In this document: in pieces, positions 12,901-22,799 of the stretch | Layout of the letters: every line of letters begins with the position of its first letter | How positions within the stretch are numbered: position 1 is the first letter of the stretch | DNA from: Miscanthus floridulus | Taxonomy: Eukaryota; Streptophyta; Magnoliopsida; Poales; Poaceae | Assembly (NCBI RefSeq): GCF_019320115.1 | Contig: NC_089581.1 | Coordinates: forward strand, 70,700,448 to 70,764,447 | Reading direction: 5' to 3' | Length of the DNA: 64,000 bases | Notes under the pieces: model-generated | The model's input: the letters and a program-made list of their open reading frames with translations, nothing else | What the model was told of the DNA's origin: nothing | Databases searched by the model: none | Program-made: the position numbers and the translations under genes

Positions 12901-13628
12901 ATAATAGTTGTCAAAAACTGAGCTGAGAGGTTACATCAAATTAAGTTACCAAGGACACAGATGTCGGTTTGAGAAGCTTCCATGATTGAATTAATCATCA
13001 CACCATGCTCGCCAATAAGGCTTGCTGCCTGTTCACTGGGTGCAAGAATCCGCCTGACAATCACACTATCGGATCCCACATCTAAAGAGTCATCGTTAAT
13101 AGTTTGCTGATATATTCTTAGTAGGGCATCCACGGCTGGAGGTAATGGCTCATCAGGCTGTTCCCTTCCAAAAATGATTACCTTTCAAAAAAAAAATTAA
13201 AGCAAATTTTAGGATTTCTTTTTTTGAATTGAGCAAAAACATAAATCATGTTTTTTCTCCTCGGGAGCCACCAGGACATATTTAAAGGAATTTTTAGCTG
13301 TAGAGGATCAGATAATGGCTATCTTACAGCTTGCTGTGCCGCACAAAGATGACTGCCAATAATACGAACACAGGCTCTTGTTTCCTCAGAGTCTTCTGAC
13401 CCTCTCGCCTTTGTGGCCGATAATTGCACCGACCTTCTGTGCAGGAATCAGCATCCTGAAGACACTAGTTCCAGGCCAACCAGGATACTTGCTTTCATCA
13501 GCAGAGGAAGTGGTATCACCAGAGTCTTCATCATCAACAGTACCTAGATTCAGAACACTCTGCTCATTGGATTTCCTGGTGACTTCATGAACCTCTTTCT
13601 CCTTCGAACTTGACTGCATCTGAGCCAT
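3989..13628 (-). CDS. FLK-like: Three-KH-domain RNA-binding protein, FLK-like, six coding exons, frame broken in KH1
   Basis: The family is poly(C)-binding-like nuclear KH proteins; FLK regulates FLC RNA in Arabidopsis, and the grass role is inferred only. Exons are 13628-13328, 13181-12950, 6664-6513, 6397-5672, 5565-5377 and 4150-3989. All junctions have GT-AG ends and compatible phases. KH1 contains [12 protein letters not shown]2 contains [12 protein letters not shown]3 contains [10 protein letters not shown], so each has its GxxG loop. The last exon ends [12 protein letters not shown]. With the frame kept, the protein would be about 587 residues, close to FLK. Exon 1 is 301 nt, where a multiple of three is needed: two nucleotides are missing after the RRL codons, giving TGA at 13388-13386 and a product of about 80 residues. 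The third exon is reached across a 6.3-kb intron that carries a retrotransposon. It could be a recent pseudogene, an allele, or a sequence error. Confidence 0.85.
4314..4546. mobile_element. Stowaway-like MITE
   Basis: It begins CTCCCTCAGTCCCAAAATAT and ends with the inverted complement ATTTTGGGACGGAGGGAG, about 233 bp. It is preceded by TA and followed by TG, a decayed TA target duplication. It is part of the nest in the last KH-gene intron. Confidence 0.75.
4557..4685. mobile_element. Short Stowaway MITE with TA duplication
   Basis: A 129-bp element starting CTCCCTCCATTTCAACTTAT and ending with the imperfect complement (CCTTATAATTCAGAATAAAG, then GGAG). Both flanks are TA. The two arms share CATTTTGGCTTTTCTA and its complement, so the transcript could form a near-perfect hairpin. 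Confidence 0.8.
7061..7436 (-). repeat. 3' LTR of the chromovirus
   Basis: 376-bp copy of the LTR at 12223-12598. The last codons of pol and its stop (7388) lie inside this LTR, so coding sequence overlaps the LTR edge. Confidence 0.93.
7388..12196 (-). pseudogene. Chromovirus gag-pol polyprotein with one stop and two frameshifts
   Basis: Gag appears to start at ATG 12196 with a Pro/Ser-rich N-terminus. The capsid part is recognisable from [20 protein letters not shown], followed by a CFNC...HVC knuckle, a protease with [12 protein letters not shown] with FFDDILIYS, and RNase H with [10 protein letters not shown]. The integrase has an H-H-C-C zinc motif and a D-D-E core (DISIDF, SDRDPVF, a later E), then a GPF-type motif and a chromodomain ([18 protein letters not shown]). 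Breaks: a frame change at the C12/C7 tracts near 11688-11707; an in-frame TAG at 11592-11590 just before the capsid; and one missing base at about 9130 in RNase H, after which the frame runs to a stop at 7388. Confidence 0.88.
7437..7449 (-). other. Polypurine tract of the chromovirus
   Basis: On the minus strand, GGCGGGGAGAGA directly precedes the 3' LTR. It is embedded in the pol reading frame. Confidence 0.7.
12201..12222 (-). other. Primer binding site (initiator Met tRNA type)
   Basis: On the minus strand the 5' LTR end is followed by AC and then CTGGTATCAGCATTGCC. TGGTATCAG matches the complement of the 3' end of plant initiator methionine tRNA, the usual primer for chromoviruses. Confidence 0.75.
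12223..12598 (-). repeat. 5' LTR of the chromovirus
   Basis: 376 bp. Read on the minus strand it starts TGTTATGACC and ends CCCTATCA. It matches the left copy (7061-7436) except for one visible A/C difference near 7085/12247. Confidence 0.93.
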
Positions 13629-13639
13629 GGTCACCAGCA

Positions 13640-14600
13640 CTGAAGCATCAAACAGATAGACAGCACAGGTGAAACAACGCCCAACAATAACAATAGGTGC
13701 ACCCTAAATGGGTATTAGAATGTTGAAATTAAATATCAGTGACATATTTGTGTTGGCAGAGTGAATGAAAGCAATAAGGTTGGGCAATGTACTAATGTTG
13801 AACAATCAGGGCATTTCCACAGATAAAACAATAGAACCACACAACAGAATATAACCTAATAGGCCCGGAAATAAGTGATACACGCTGTCTCACAATACAA
13901 TACAAGTGAAATTCACACTCGAATGGCAGGTGCATAAGGCAGCAACGTCTGATGCTGCTCTCAAGCAACAGCATTCACCGTCCAGACCATAATCAGTCAA
14001 TCACAGTTTTAGAGTGGCAAAAGGGGGCCCAACGCGGGCATCAGACGAGGAGAAACCCGCATACGTAAACCCAAAACTAAGCAAGCATCAGATAAGAACA
14101 AAAAAGAAGAAAAACAATCCAGCAACATATAGCTTGCAATTGGGTCAAGTTGACGGCTTGACGCGGTTTTGCACCCCCCCAAACGCTCAGGTCTACTCTG
14201 TGTGCTCCATCAACCCAACCCCGTCACCTTCCCCCCAACCCTAGAAACGGAAGCGCCGCTCCTATCCGCCGACCGCTCCCGCTCGCTCTCCGAACCCGCC
14301 GGAGTCCGCGCCGCCACCCAGCCCAACCAAAAGACGTGATCCCCGGGAAGCAAGCGCGCGCACGCATGGGAAGCAGGACAGGTAGTAGGTAGGGGAGAGG
14401 CTACCCTTACCTCCGCGCAGCAAGGGGGCGGTGGGGAGGCGTGCACGTGGAGGAGGCGGCAATGGCGGCCGCGGCGGCGGTGACGACGAGCCGCGGCGCG
14501 TCGGAGCACGTGAGGAAGGAAGAAAGAAAGGGGTTTTTTAAGTTGGTGGAGAGCAGCAGCGACCAGCGAGGGGTTTTTACTGTTCTTTTCGATTTTGGAT
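13640..14600 (-). promoter_or_regulatory. Leader exon, leader intron and promoter of the KH-domain gene
   Basis: A GC-rich leader (about 14560-14411) ends with the donor GAG|GTAAGG at 14410. An acceptor, CTTCAG, lies at 13645-13640, 11 nt before the start codon at 13628. The leader intron would therefore be about 771 bp. The promoter directly abuts a pair of MITE copies at 14610-15080. Confidence 0.5.
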
Positions 14601-14609
14601 TTTGGATTC

Positions 14610-15080
14610 CCTGTTTAGTTCGCGAAATTTGGATTTTGGACCACTGTAGCATCTTCGTTTTTATTTGGCAAATAGTGTCCAAATATTGACTAATTAGGCT
14701 TAAAACGTTCGTCTCGCAATTTCCCACCAAACTGTGCAATTAGTTTTTCTTTTCGTCTACATTTAATGCTTCATGCACGAACCGCAAATATTTGATGTGA
14801 CAGATACTGTAGCAACTTTTTGAATTTTGGGGTCCAACTAAGCCCTTGTTTAGTTCGCGAAATTTGGATTTTGGGACTACTGTAGCACCTTCGTTTTTAT
14901 TTGGCAAATAATGTCCAAACATTGACTAATTAGGCTTAAAACGTTCGTCTCGCAATTTCTCATCAAACTGTGCAATTAGTTTTTCTTTTCGTCTACATTT
15001 AATGCTCCATACATGGGCCGCAAACATTCAATGTGATAGGTACTGTAGCAACTTTTTGGATTTTAGGGTCCAACTAAGCT
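14610..15080. mobile_element. Two tandem copies of a grass MITE next to the KH promoter
   Basis: Two related copies, about 14610-14842 and 14843-15080. Each begins TTTAGTTCGCGAAATTTGG, contains CACTGTAGCA/CTACTGTAGCAC, GACTAATTAGGCTTAAAACG and CTGTGCAATTAGTTTTTC, and ends GGGTCCAACTAAG. This is a very common MITE family in grass promoters. The copies join head to tail with a shared AAG-CCC border. Confidence 0.75.
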
Positions 15081-16341
15081 AGGGCTAGACAAGGGCGAAC
15101 ACGCTCACAACTGACACACTCCGACTCCGTCGGCGCCGCAAGGTTGTTGTTGGGCCCTGTGCGGCCTTATAGTGGGCTGGGCTGAAAAAATTGCTCGTGC
15201 ATTGTGAATGGTTCGGACCTAGGACGTTGTGTGCCTAAGGATAGGAGGGATGGGCATTTGGATAACCAGAAAAATTCGGGTAGTAGGTATTTAGAAATTC
15301 AGGTATTGCGAATACTCGATATTAAAATGCGGGACAAAGACAGAGATTTTTGCTATTGCATCTAAATATATATACATAACAAAATTTTATTTTATATTAA
15401 AAGAGTCAGGACGACTTTTAATTTAAAAAATAGAGGGAGTATTAATTTTGTCCTTTTCCTATATTAATCATATATTTCTTAGGTGCACACACCTAAAACA
15501 TGAAACTTTCCTTTGCGTTTAATTTTATAGGAAAAAAATCATCCACTCAAAACCTCGTGTGTTTGGTTCCTGTGTTTCTCCTGTAGTTCATCCAAGTACC
15601 TATTTCTAAAACTCCCTGTGTTTTTCATTTCTCTGTTTTACATATGCATTCTTATCCTATTATTGTGTTTTTCCTATTCCTATATTTTTTCCAATCCTAC
15701 GTTCCAAGGGGCCTAATCAGAAGGTTATAAGAGTCTAAAGTATTGTACTCTAGAGAATAGATATTGGGGGTAAAACAAAAATAAATATCCACTAATTTTT
15801 AGTTTAAAAAAACGTAGACTAATAACAAAGGGGAAATTGGGCAAAGTACAAGTTACCGACGTCCGTACCTGATGTATCGTCTCGGCGTCTGACATACTCA
15901 CGTGGCGTCAGCAGGCCAGCAAATTTTGAGCCACTGCTCGGCCTTTTTTTTTTTTAGCTAATGAGGACGTACCTTCAGCGGCAGCAGCAGCGCAGCCGAT
16001 CAGACAAAATGGTGGAATTCTCTTCGGCTGTGAGGGGAAGAGCTCTAGTTTGATGAGCTTTGTGAAAAGAACAAGACTATGAATGCTCAAATGAATGTCG
16101 TTCATCTATTCAGTTGTTCTAGTCATCGTCTGTGATTATCGAGTCATGTTATCGGACGACCGACGGACATGTGAGATGCTTTAGTTGCAATGTTCGTCAC
16201 CTTCTTTTGTTGGAGGATAAGTCAGAGTTTTGAAGGCTTTGCCCATATTTCACTTCGTGGCACAAGAAAATAGAGGCAACCATGTCAAGCTATTTCTTAG
16301 TAGTTGGACTATAGGTTGAGATACGTGGTTTTGAGCTGTAT
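15081..16341. other. Intergenic, AT-rich, MITE-like remnants only
   Basis: No gene seen. At 15540-15710 there is T/C-rich sequence with repeated TTCCT and TGTGTTTTTC segments ending TTCCAAGGGGCC, of the kind found in degenerate grass MITEs. No boundaries can be set. Confidence 0.35.
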
Positions 16342-16525
16342 ATTGAGTCTAAGACCCAAATGCTTAGAGCTTATTGGATCCCATTCTTCTTTCTTTCTTT
16401 TATTGTAAGGTCTGGTTGGAATACAGAATTTTCATTGAGTCTAAGACCCAAATGCTCAGAGCTTGTTGGGTCTCATTCTTCTTTCTTTCTTTTATTGTAA
16501 GGCCTGTTTGGAATACACAAATCAT
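16342..16525 (+). repeat. 92-bp tandem duplication
   Basis: Units 16342-16433 and 16434-16525 both start ATTGAGTCTAAGACCCAAAT and contain the CTTCTTTCTTTCTTTTATTG tract. They differ at about ten positions. There is no coding content. Confidence 0.85.
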
Positions 16526-16790
16526 GTAGGAATTTTATAGGAATCAGTTCAATTTCACTGGAAAAACATAGGAAAAGAGAATTTTTCCCACGTTACGAAC
16601 AAGCCCTAGTGGTTGTGTTTCGCTTCATTACAGAGACCGGAGCTTTATTTTTAATAAAGCTTATTTCATAAAAAAATTCTAAGTTTCTAGTGCTTAGTTA
16701 AAATAGTGGCCTTGACAATATAAAAGGGTCATTTGTTTTCCTTTGACATTTCTTGCGGATATCTAGGTCAGATGTACACAGTAAAAATTA

Positions 16791-17024
16791 CTCCATCTGT
16801 CCCTAAATATTAGTCTTTTCGCTTCCTGAGAAACAACTTGGACTTAATATATATTAAAAAATATTAATATTTATGTTACATAATTAGTATTATTGGAAAC
16901 ATATTTGAATGTAGTTTTTTAATAAATTTATTTGGAGATACAAATATTGCACGTATTTTCTACAAATCGAGTCAAACCGTAAGCACGTGCACCAACGACG
17001 ACAGTTATTTAAGGACGGAGGGAG
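16791..17024. mobile_element. Stowaway-like MITE
   Basis: It begins CTCCATCTGTCCCTAAATAT after TA and ends ATTTAAGGACGGAGGGAG, the inverted complement, about 234 bp. AT-rich centre. Confidence 0.75.
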
Positions 17025-18440
17025 TTGTAGTATGAGTAAAGTTCCTTTGATGAATATTTTAATGGATTTTTTTTGGCACAATAGGGGACTGTGGCGGATA
17101 ATATCAAAATAGTTTTACTACATTCTAAATTTATCTTTCGGAAAACTTGTTTAAGTCTTGGAACTTAGTAGCCATGTTGATGCCAGATAGGCAGTAGAAC
17201 ATGATCTTGATCTCCTATAAACCAAAAAAGCTTTACATTTAATAAATTCTAACAAAAAGAACAGAGAAATGAAAAAAGAAAGAGAAGGAATTAGGCGAAT
17301 AGAATGGATCTGTTCATGACTACTCTTAAGAACACAAAAGAAATATCTTCAAAGCTTGACAAAAGGACCCTCCTGCCATTGCAGGGCGTATCTCACTTGT
17401 GGCCATTTAAGTGCCATTGCAGGCCGTTTTCCCAAGTCTTTAAGTGCCATTTAGGTTTCACAAATATGTTAAAGTTATTCAAGTGGGTTAATTAAGCAAA
17501 GAAATAACAAAAGCCATCGAAAAGCCTGACAGTGAAGCTCTGCTATGGTCTACCCACCAAAAAAGAAATAACAAAAACAAATTAGGCGATCTTTTACCAA
17601 GATAAATAAATAATTTAGGTGAAGAAAAATATGTTGTTCATTAATGCCAACTGGCAATAAAGAAATAATAAAGAGGAGAACAAGACTGTTTTTCTCTATC
17701 CGTTTGTAATCCACAGCCTCAAAACCAGAAAAAAGAAAGGCTCTCTTTTCTGTAGCAGTAGGCAGCAGGAGCACGGTGCCTGAAGGCCGTAGTTTCTTAA
17801 GTGCTAAGCCTGGAATCAAAACAGCCGGGAAATGCAATGCAATGCAATTATGCAAAGCTAATATAAAGAAGCCCCCTATAATAATTTGGTCTTTGCTGGG
17901 GAATAAAAATCATGAACTGATGTCAGAGTCAAGCACTCCTGAAAGAACAAACTTTTTTACTAATCCCTTTCCCCTCAGCAGCAACTCAATATTATGCTTA
18001 ATCATAGCCAAGAATAATAAGCGTAATGATGATGGCTAAAATTTCACAAAGGACTAATTGACTTTTGTGTCTATAATCTTATCTGCTTAGTTGACTATTA
18101 TTCACGGAATCTTGGTGCCAAGTTTTTGCATAATCATCATAGCTGAGCATATATTACTCATGATTTCGATTTGCGACTAATTAAATGCATAGTATGCCCA
18201 TATTCAAATGCATGACCATGATTAAATGTCTCAGTCAGTCCGTCCCCTTGACATAAATCTCCTTTTGACATTGCAGACATGGCGTTGTGATGCGTAGACA
18301 ACGCAAAGATTTGTGTTGGTGTACTTGTGCAGGCAATGCAAGGGGATTGCTTGTGGACTTGACGCCATTGCCTGCCACAAGGCAGCATCATTTGCCGCAG
18401 GCCGCAGCCTGTATAAGCTCGCGATCGGTCCTTTTCCTCC
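17025..18440. other. Intergenic, upstream of MIR166
   Basis: AT-rich with no recognisable coding sequence; reading frames here are short and lack domains. The right part should contain the MIR166 promoter. GTATAAGCTC at about 18411 is TATA-like, but it is only about 55 bp from the hairpin and may not be the real one. Confidence 0.35.
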
Positions 18441-18464
18441 TCCGTCTTCCTTCGTTCTGACGAT

Positions 18465-18570
18465 CGTCTTGTTGAGGGGAATGTCGTCTGGCGCGAGACC
18501 GGACAGTCGGCCGGCGGCGTCCTCTCGATTGGACGGTCTCGGACCAGGCTTCATTCCCCTCAACAGCTCA
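18465..18570 (+). ncRNA. MIR166: MIR166 microRNA precursor
   Basis: The 3' arm at 18539-18559 is the 21-nt miR166, starting TCGGACCAGG and ending CTTCATTCCCC. The 5' arm at 18478-18498 (GGAATGTCGTCTGGCG, then CGAGA) is a typical miR166 star. Together with the pairs outside it (TTGTTGAGG with CCTCAACAG) it forms a stem with a short GC-rich loop at 18499-18538. miR166 guides cleavage of class III HD-ZIP transcripts (PHB/REV type), which set leaf polarity and meristem and vascular patterning; the target site is known from the family, not from this window. Partial pairing outside (CTTC/TTCTGAC with GTCAGGGAAG) suggests a longer lower stem, about 18445-18595. Which MIR166 locus this is cannot be told. 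Confidence 0.95.
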
Positions 18571-19380
18571 ATCCATCACAGAGTCAGGGAAGAAGACGGT
18601 GATCCCTGCTGTGATCTGAACAACTCGTGCTTGCTGCTGGCAGCAATGAAGTCTTCTTGTTTGCAGTAAGTGTTTCCATTCTCGTTTTTTTTTTCAGAGT
18701 TCCAGTGTTGATTCACCATGAATCTTGCAGCCGGTTCGTCCATCTTCAATCAATCGTGCTCTATCTTCAATCAATCGTGCTATGAATCTTCCAGCTAGCG
18801 TCGTTTCAGATCAAGTCAATACTGTCCATGTCTTGATGAAGATTATTGAAGAGGAATGCGTAGAGGCCACACACAGCTTCAGACCTGCATCTTCTCGAGC
18901 TAAGCTACCAGTATCAATTATTGTATTCCAGTGTTTAGTTCCGTGGTTCGTCACCGCAGCCAGGAATGGGTATGTGATGAACGGAGCAGCATAGTAGTTT
19001 GTAGGTTTGGTTAATCTTGAGTCGTCGTGGGGCCGGGCGGGGCGCCGTGACGGTGATGGTGATGATGACCAGTGTGGCCTAATCTGCATCGGTTCTCGTG
19101 CCGTCCTCGTTACGAATCTTTCCGATCATGGAAAGATGGCTTCCAAGATTGCTTCGTCAGTCGTCTACACGTGCGCGTGCCAACACCCAGCTCCCCGTGC
19201 GTCCACAGTTGTGCTGGCGGCAGATGCAATGCAATGTGCGGGGTGACATGACAAACAGGCAATCATCAAATTCCAAACGCCAATGCGCAGCACCTACTCG
19301 TACTAACATAGCAGAGGGACAGGGTTTACAAGGAAAATTCATGGACCATGTGCTCCATTCATCAGATAAAATAATCGTCG
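18571..19380 (+). other. Downstream part of the MIR166 transcript, 21-bp duplication
   Basis: No protein gene recognised. A 21-bp unit (ATCTTCAATCAATCGTGCT plus two bases) occurs twice in tandem at 18742-18783. The region probably holds the 3' part of the primary microRNA transcript, but no splice or poly(A) site can be fixed. Confidence 0.35.
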
Positions 19381-20620
19381 CTGCTAGCGTTCGGACGGAC
19401 GCGCAGATGGATGTGCGTGTCCGGACGCCCGGGCCTGCTACACGTTTGGGGCAGCGCCTGCTGCAAGCACAGACAGGGGACCACCCGCGCCGTTCCTGTG
19501 CTTCCCGCTTCCCGTGCCCCTCCCCTTCCCTCCCCTCCTGCCGCTCCAAGCACTTCCCTGCTGCGCCGCTCCCCTCCACGCCTGCTGCTCCTGCGCTGCT
19601 CCCTTGCTTCCTGCGCGCGCACGGGACCGCATGCGCCCCTGCCGCCATCTTCCTCTCCTTCCCCCACCCGCCGCCGAGCAATGCTCCATCCCTCCGCTCC
19701 CCCACGCGCATGCACGACGCCCCCAACAAACTGCAATAGGAGGTTGTGGTAGGTGGGGCACATTGCAACATGTGGAGCATCCCAATCTATTATTAAAACA
19801 TTCAGATGAAACACTTGTAACATACATCCAAAACAGCTGAAACGTTTGCAATATAAAACACTTGCAAAAACACTTAAAACACGTGTGTAGCAATTGTAAA
19901 ACATATGCAACATTCAGATGAAACAATTGCAACATATGTATCAAAACAGCTGAAACACTTGAAACATACGTTTGAAACACCTAAAAATACTCAAAAAATA
20001 CGCTTGCAACATGCATATATTGTCATTACAACATATGCAACATGCCAAATCTATTTTTACAACATAAAGATGAAACACTCGAAACATCTGAAACACTTAA
20101 AATATTGTATCGCCGGTAGCCACAACCTACCTGGTGAGGAAGTGCAGTAGCCAGCAAGCTCGGGTCAGAGGACATCGAGAACAACGACCCAACGTACCCC
20201 CAAGCGCAGGTGCACCGGCGGCGACCTCCTCCTAGTGACGCAGGGATGGGGTTGGCGCAATGAACACCATAGTCGCGACAAATGAGGTGAGATGGGGGTG
20301 CGGCGCGGGATTGGGGTGGGCGCGGCGTGGGATTGGGAGCAGCGGAGGATGGCCTTGGCGGTGAGGCAGAGTAGGTGCGGGCGGACGGCGCGTCGCAGGC
20401 GCGACGGGTGGATTGTGCAGCGGCGGCTGCTGCGTACGGATGGCTCAGTAGAAGTGACTGCGACGAACGAGAGTGAAGAAACGTTCTACAGGAGTTAGGA
20501 AGGTCATATGCCGATTGGCTGGGCCGGTACGCAAGCCCAGTAAGCAAAGCGTCCACACGATTCCCTGACCCTATCATTGTCGTAAAATAAAATGACCGGG
20601 CCTCTAGCGTTTAGTCCAAT
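19381..20620. repeat. Repetitive block: GC-rich part plus AACA/GAAACA-rich array
   Basis: 19390-19740 is GC-rich and Pro/Ala-biased in every frame. 19780-20110 is a degenerate array of units such as GATGAAACACTTG, GCAACAT and GCTGAAAC on the plus strand, about 25 copies. 20150-20520 is GC-rich again. This three-part layout is typical of a DNA transposon with a low-complexity centre, but I could not find reliable terminal inverted repeats. The long frames on both strands look like composition artefacts. Confidence 0.4.
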
Positions 20621-21105
20621 CAATATCCCACCTACAGATTTCCTTTTTTTAACGAACCGGCTGAAGACGGTGTCCAATTCTATTGATAGATAAGAGAGGT
20701 ACAATCCCTAGGGACAAAGCAAAATCAAAGAAATCAAAAGCTAATTACAACATAGCCGAAAGATTAACCATGTTGAAGGAAGAAGATAGAAAAGGAAAAG
20801 AGAGGAAAAAAGAAGGATATTATCGATATTTCATCCTTTTATCTATCGGGAGGAATTTTTTTCTAATAAATCTTTCTCTAATCAATGAAGTCGAAACCAT
20901 GCAGTATCATAGAAGTTATAGTTTAAGTTATTTTGGTGGGAACTGGAGCTCTACAAAGCATACCCTTATTATATATCTAGACATAATATATATTTAAATG
21001 CGTAGCAAAAGCTATGCGTCAAAAAAGACAAAATATCTTATAATTTCGAATGGAGGCAATAACTTTTAAATTATATAAAAAGGGTAAAATATAGATAGGT
21101 ATGTA
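20621..21105. other. Intergenic, short repeat remnants
   Basis: AT-rich. TATATATCTAGACATAATAT and AGACAAAATATCTTATAATT (20970-21045) resemble the inside of the short Stowaway element at 4557-4685. Nothing else is recognised. Confidence 0.3.
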
Positions 21106-21359
21106 CTCCTCCGTTCCAAAATAAGTGTTGCTCGAGTCAAACACTTTTAACATTGACAAAATATATATACAAGAAAATATTAATATTTATAGTACATAAT
21201 TATTATCATTAGATACATAGTTGAATATATTTTTATAATAAATTTATTTGAAGATATAAATGTTGATAATATTTTCTATAAATCTAGCTAAACATAAAAA
21301 AAATTTAAGTTTAACCAACATAAATACTATATCAACACTTATTTTTGGAATAGACAGAG
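21106..21359. mobile_element. Stowaway-like MITE with TA duplication
   Basis: It begins CTCCTCCGTTCCAAAATAAG and ends CTTATTTTTGGAATAGACAGAG, inverted to the start, 254 bp. TA flanks both ends (21104-21105 and 21360-21361). Confidence 0.8.
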
Positions 21360-21737
21360 TATCAATCACGTTCTCTTTTTTCTATGAACGTTAGATAGTT
21401 TCTTTTCTCTCGTTACAATGCAGGACATATTAGCTAGTCATATCAAAAGTTACGATAAAAATTAGCTTATTGTTTGGAAGGGAAGGAGTATATTTAATCG
21501 ATAGAGCTTAACCAGTAAATGAGAAGACAACTCATCCCATGAATCATGATAACCAAAGGGGCGATCTCGACCGTCACGATCGAATCAACGGTGCCTACTG
21601 CCCGTGCCTTCTCTGCGACTTGGCAACTGACAGGCCTCCCAGCGCCGCCGTGACTTCAGAAGTCAGTTGATTTCATCACGTATGGCAGCTCATTTTTCTG
21701 ATGTGTAGCGTCTTTGCTTCTGTCTAACTAGTCGGGC
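21360..21737. other. Intergenic, nothing recognised
   Basis: Unique-looking sequence between a MITE and the broken end of the Tat-like retroelement. No ORF or repeat stands out. Confidence 0.3.
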
Positions 21738-22690
21738 GCTAGCTAGTAGACCAAGTCTATGCTTGATTACTTCTCTAGAGATCCCAGGCATATCAGACAG
21801 ATCCCAAGCGAACACATCCTTATTTGCCAGGAGAAAAGCAATGAGCTCGAGTTCCTATTTGGATCAGGTTTGACCCGATATTGGTGGTTTTAGCCGGATC
21901 CTGGGGATCCAGTGAGGCCTTCTTTGTTGACGCATCATCTATGACCTCCTTCATTTGAGGAGTTGAATCGATAACTTTCGCCAATTCATCGTCATCTTCG
22001 TGGCTTTCGGTGGCAGTGGCCGCTAGTTGCTGAGCTGGTGGTGCCAGGGCCTTAAGCCGCGTTGCAGCTGCTTTGGAGCACTTGGGGTCTTTAGGTGCCT
22101 CTTTTGTCTTCTGGGTTACTGGAGTCGAGGTCACAAGTGTGGCGGTCTTGTACTGTTTGACTAGTGGTTCTTTTGGGTTTGCTGGAACTTGCTTATACTG
22201 CCTGATCATGTCAAGGGTCTTCATATCATAGGCAACAGCACCCTTTGCGATCACCATGTATAGTCATCGGACCATAGGGACCGGTAACTTAAGTACCAAG
22301 TAAGTAAAATGAGCGACTGCCATGAATTTCTTCAAGACTGGCCGACCCAAGATGCAGTTATATGCTGACTCGAAGTCTATGACCTCGAATGTGAGGAATT
22401 TGGACCTAGTGTTCCCACCTTCTTTAAAGGTAACTTGTAGGTCGATTCTCCCGAGAGGGTACGCTAACATGCCCAGCATTATCCCATAGAAGGGCTCTTT
22501 GACCAGGAGGAGACGGTTTCTGGGCAACCCCAAGTTGTCATACGCATTTGCAAAGAGCAGATTGAGGCTGCTGCCACTGTCAATTAAGGTTCGACCGACC
22601 TTGTAATTCCCGATGTAGGGTTTAATGATCAGCGGAAGCAATGGACCATCGTAAAGATTTAATGAGTGATCCTGAATATCGAGCTGTATC
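21738..22690 (-). pseudogene. Tat-like aspartic protease and start of reverse transcriptase
   Basis: The block 22641-22264 encodes a retropepsin-like domain (PLIIKPYIGNYKVGRTLIDS, then GSS) with the catalytic DSG. It ends ILGRPVLKKFMAVAHFTYL. A Thr/Lys/Pro-rich linker follows (22257-21820), then IAFLLANKDVFAWDLSDMPG and ISREVIKHRLG, where the sequence stops matching at about 21738. A stop separates the blocks near 22260. Confidence 0.75.
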
Positions 22691-22799
22691 GGTACCTTTG
22701 ACCACTTGAGCTTTTTTTTTTGAGGGCTGGGTGCTATTCATCTAGCGCTCGACCGACTTTAACTTGGTCTTGGAGGCTGTTGTAGCCATGCCTCCATAG

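Noticed and set aside
18313..18669. Open frame of 118 codons across the MIR166 hairpin
   Set aside because: The frame exists because of the GC-rich hairpin. Both microRNA arms explain the sequence, and no peptide family matches.
19098..19980. Overlapping frames of 180-213 codons on both strands
   Set aside because: Low-complexity, repeat-derived translations with no domain; no splice or start context.
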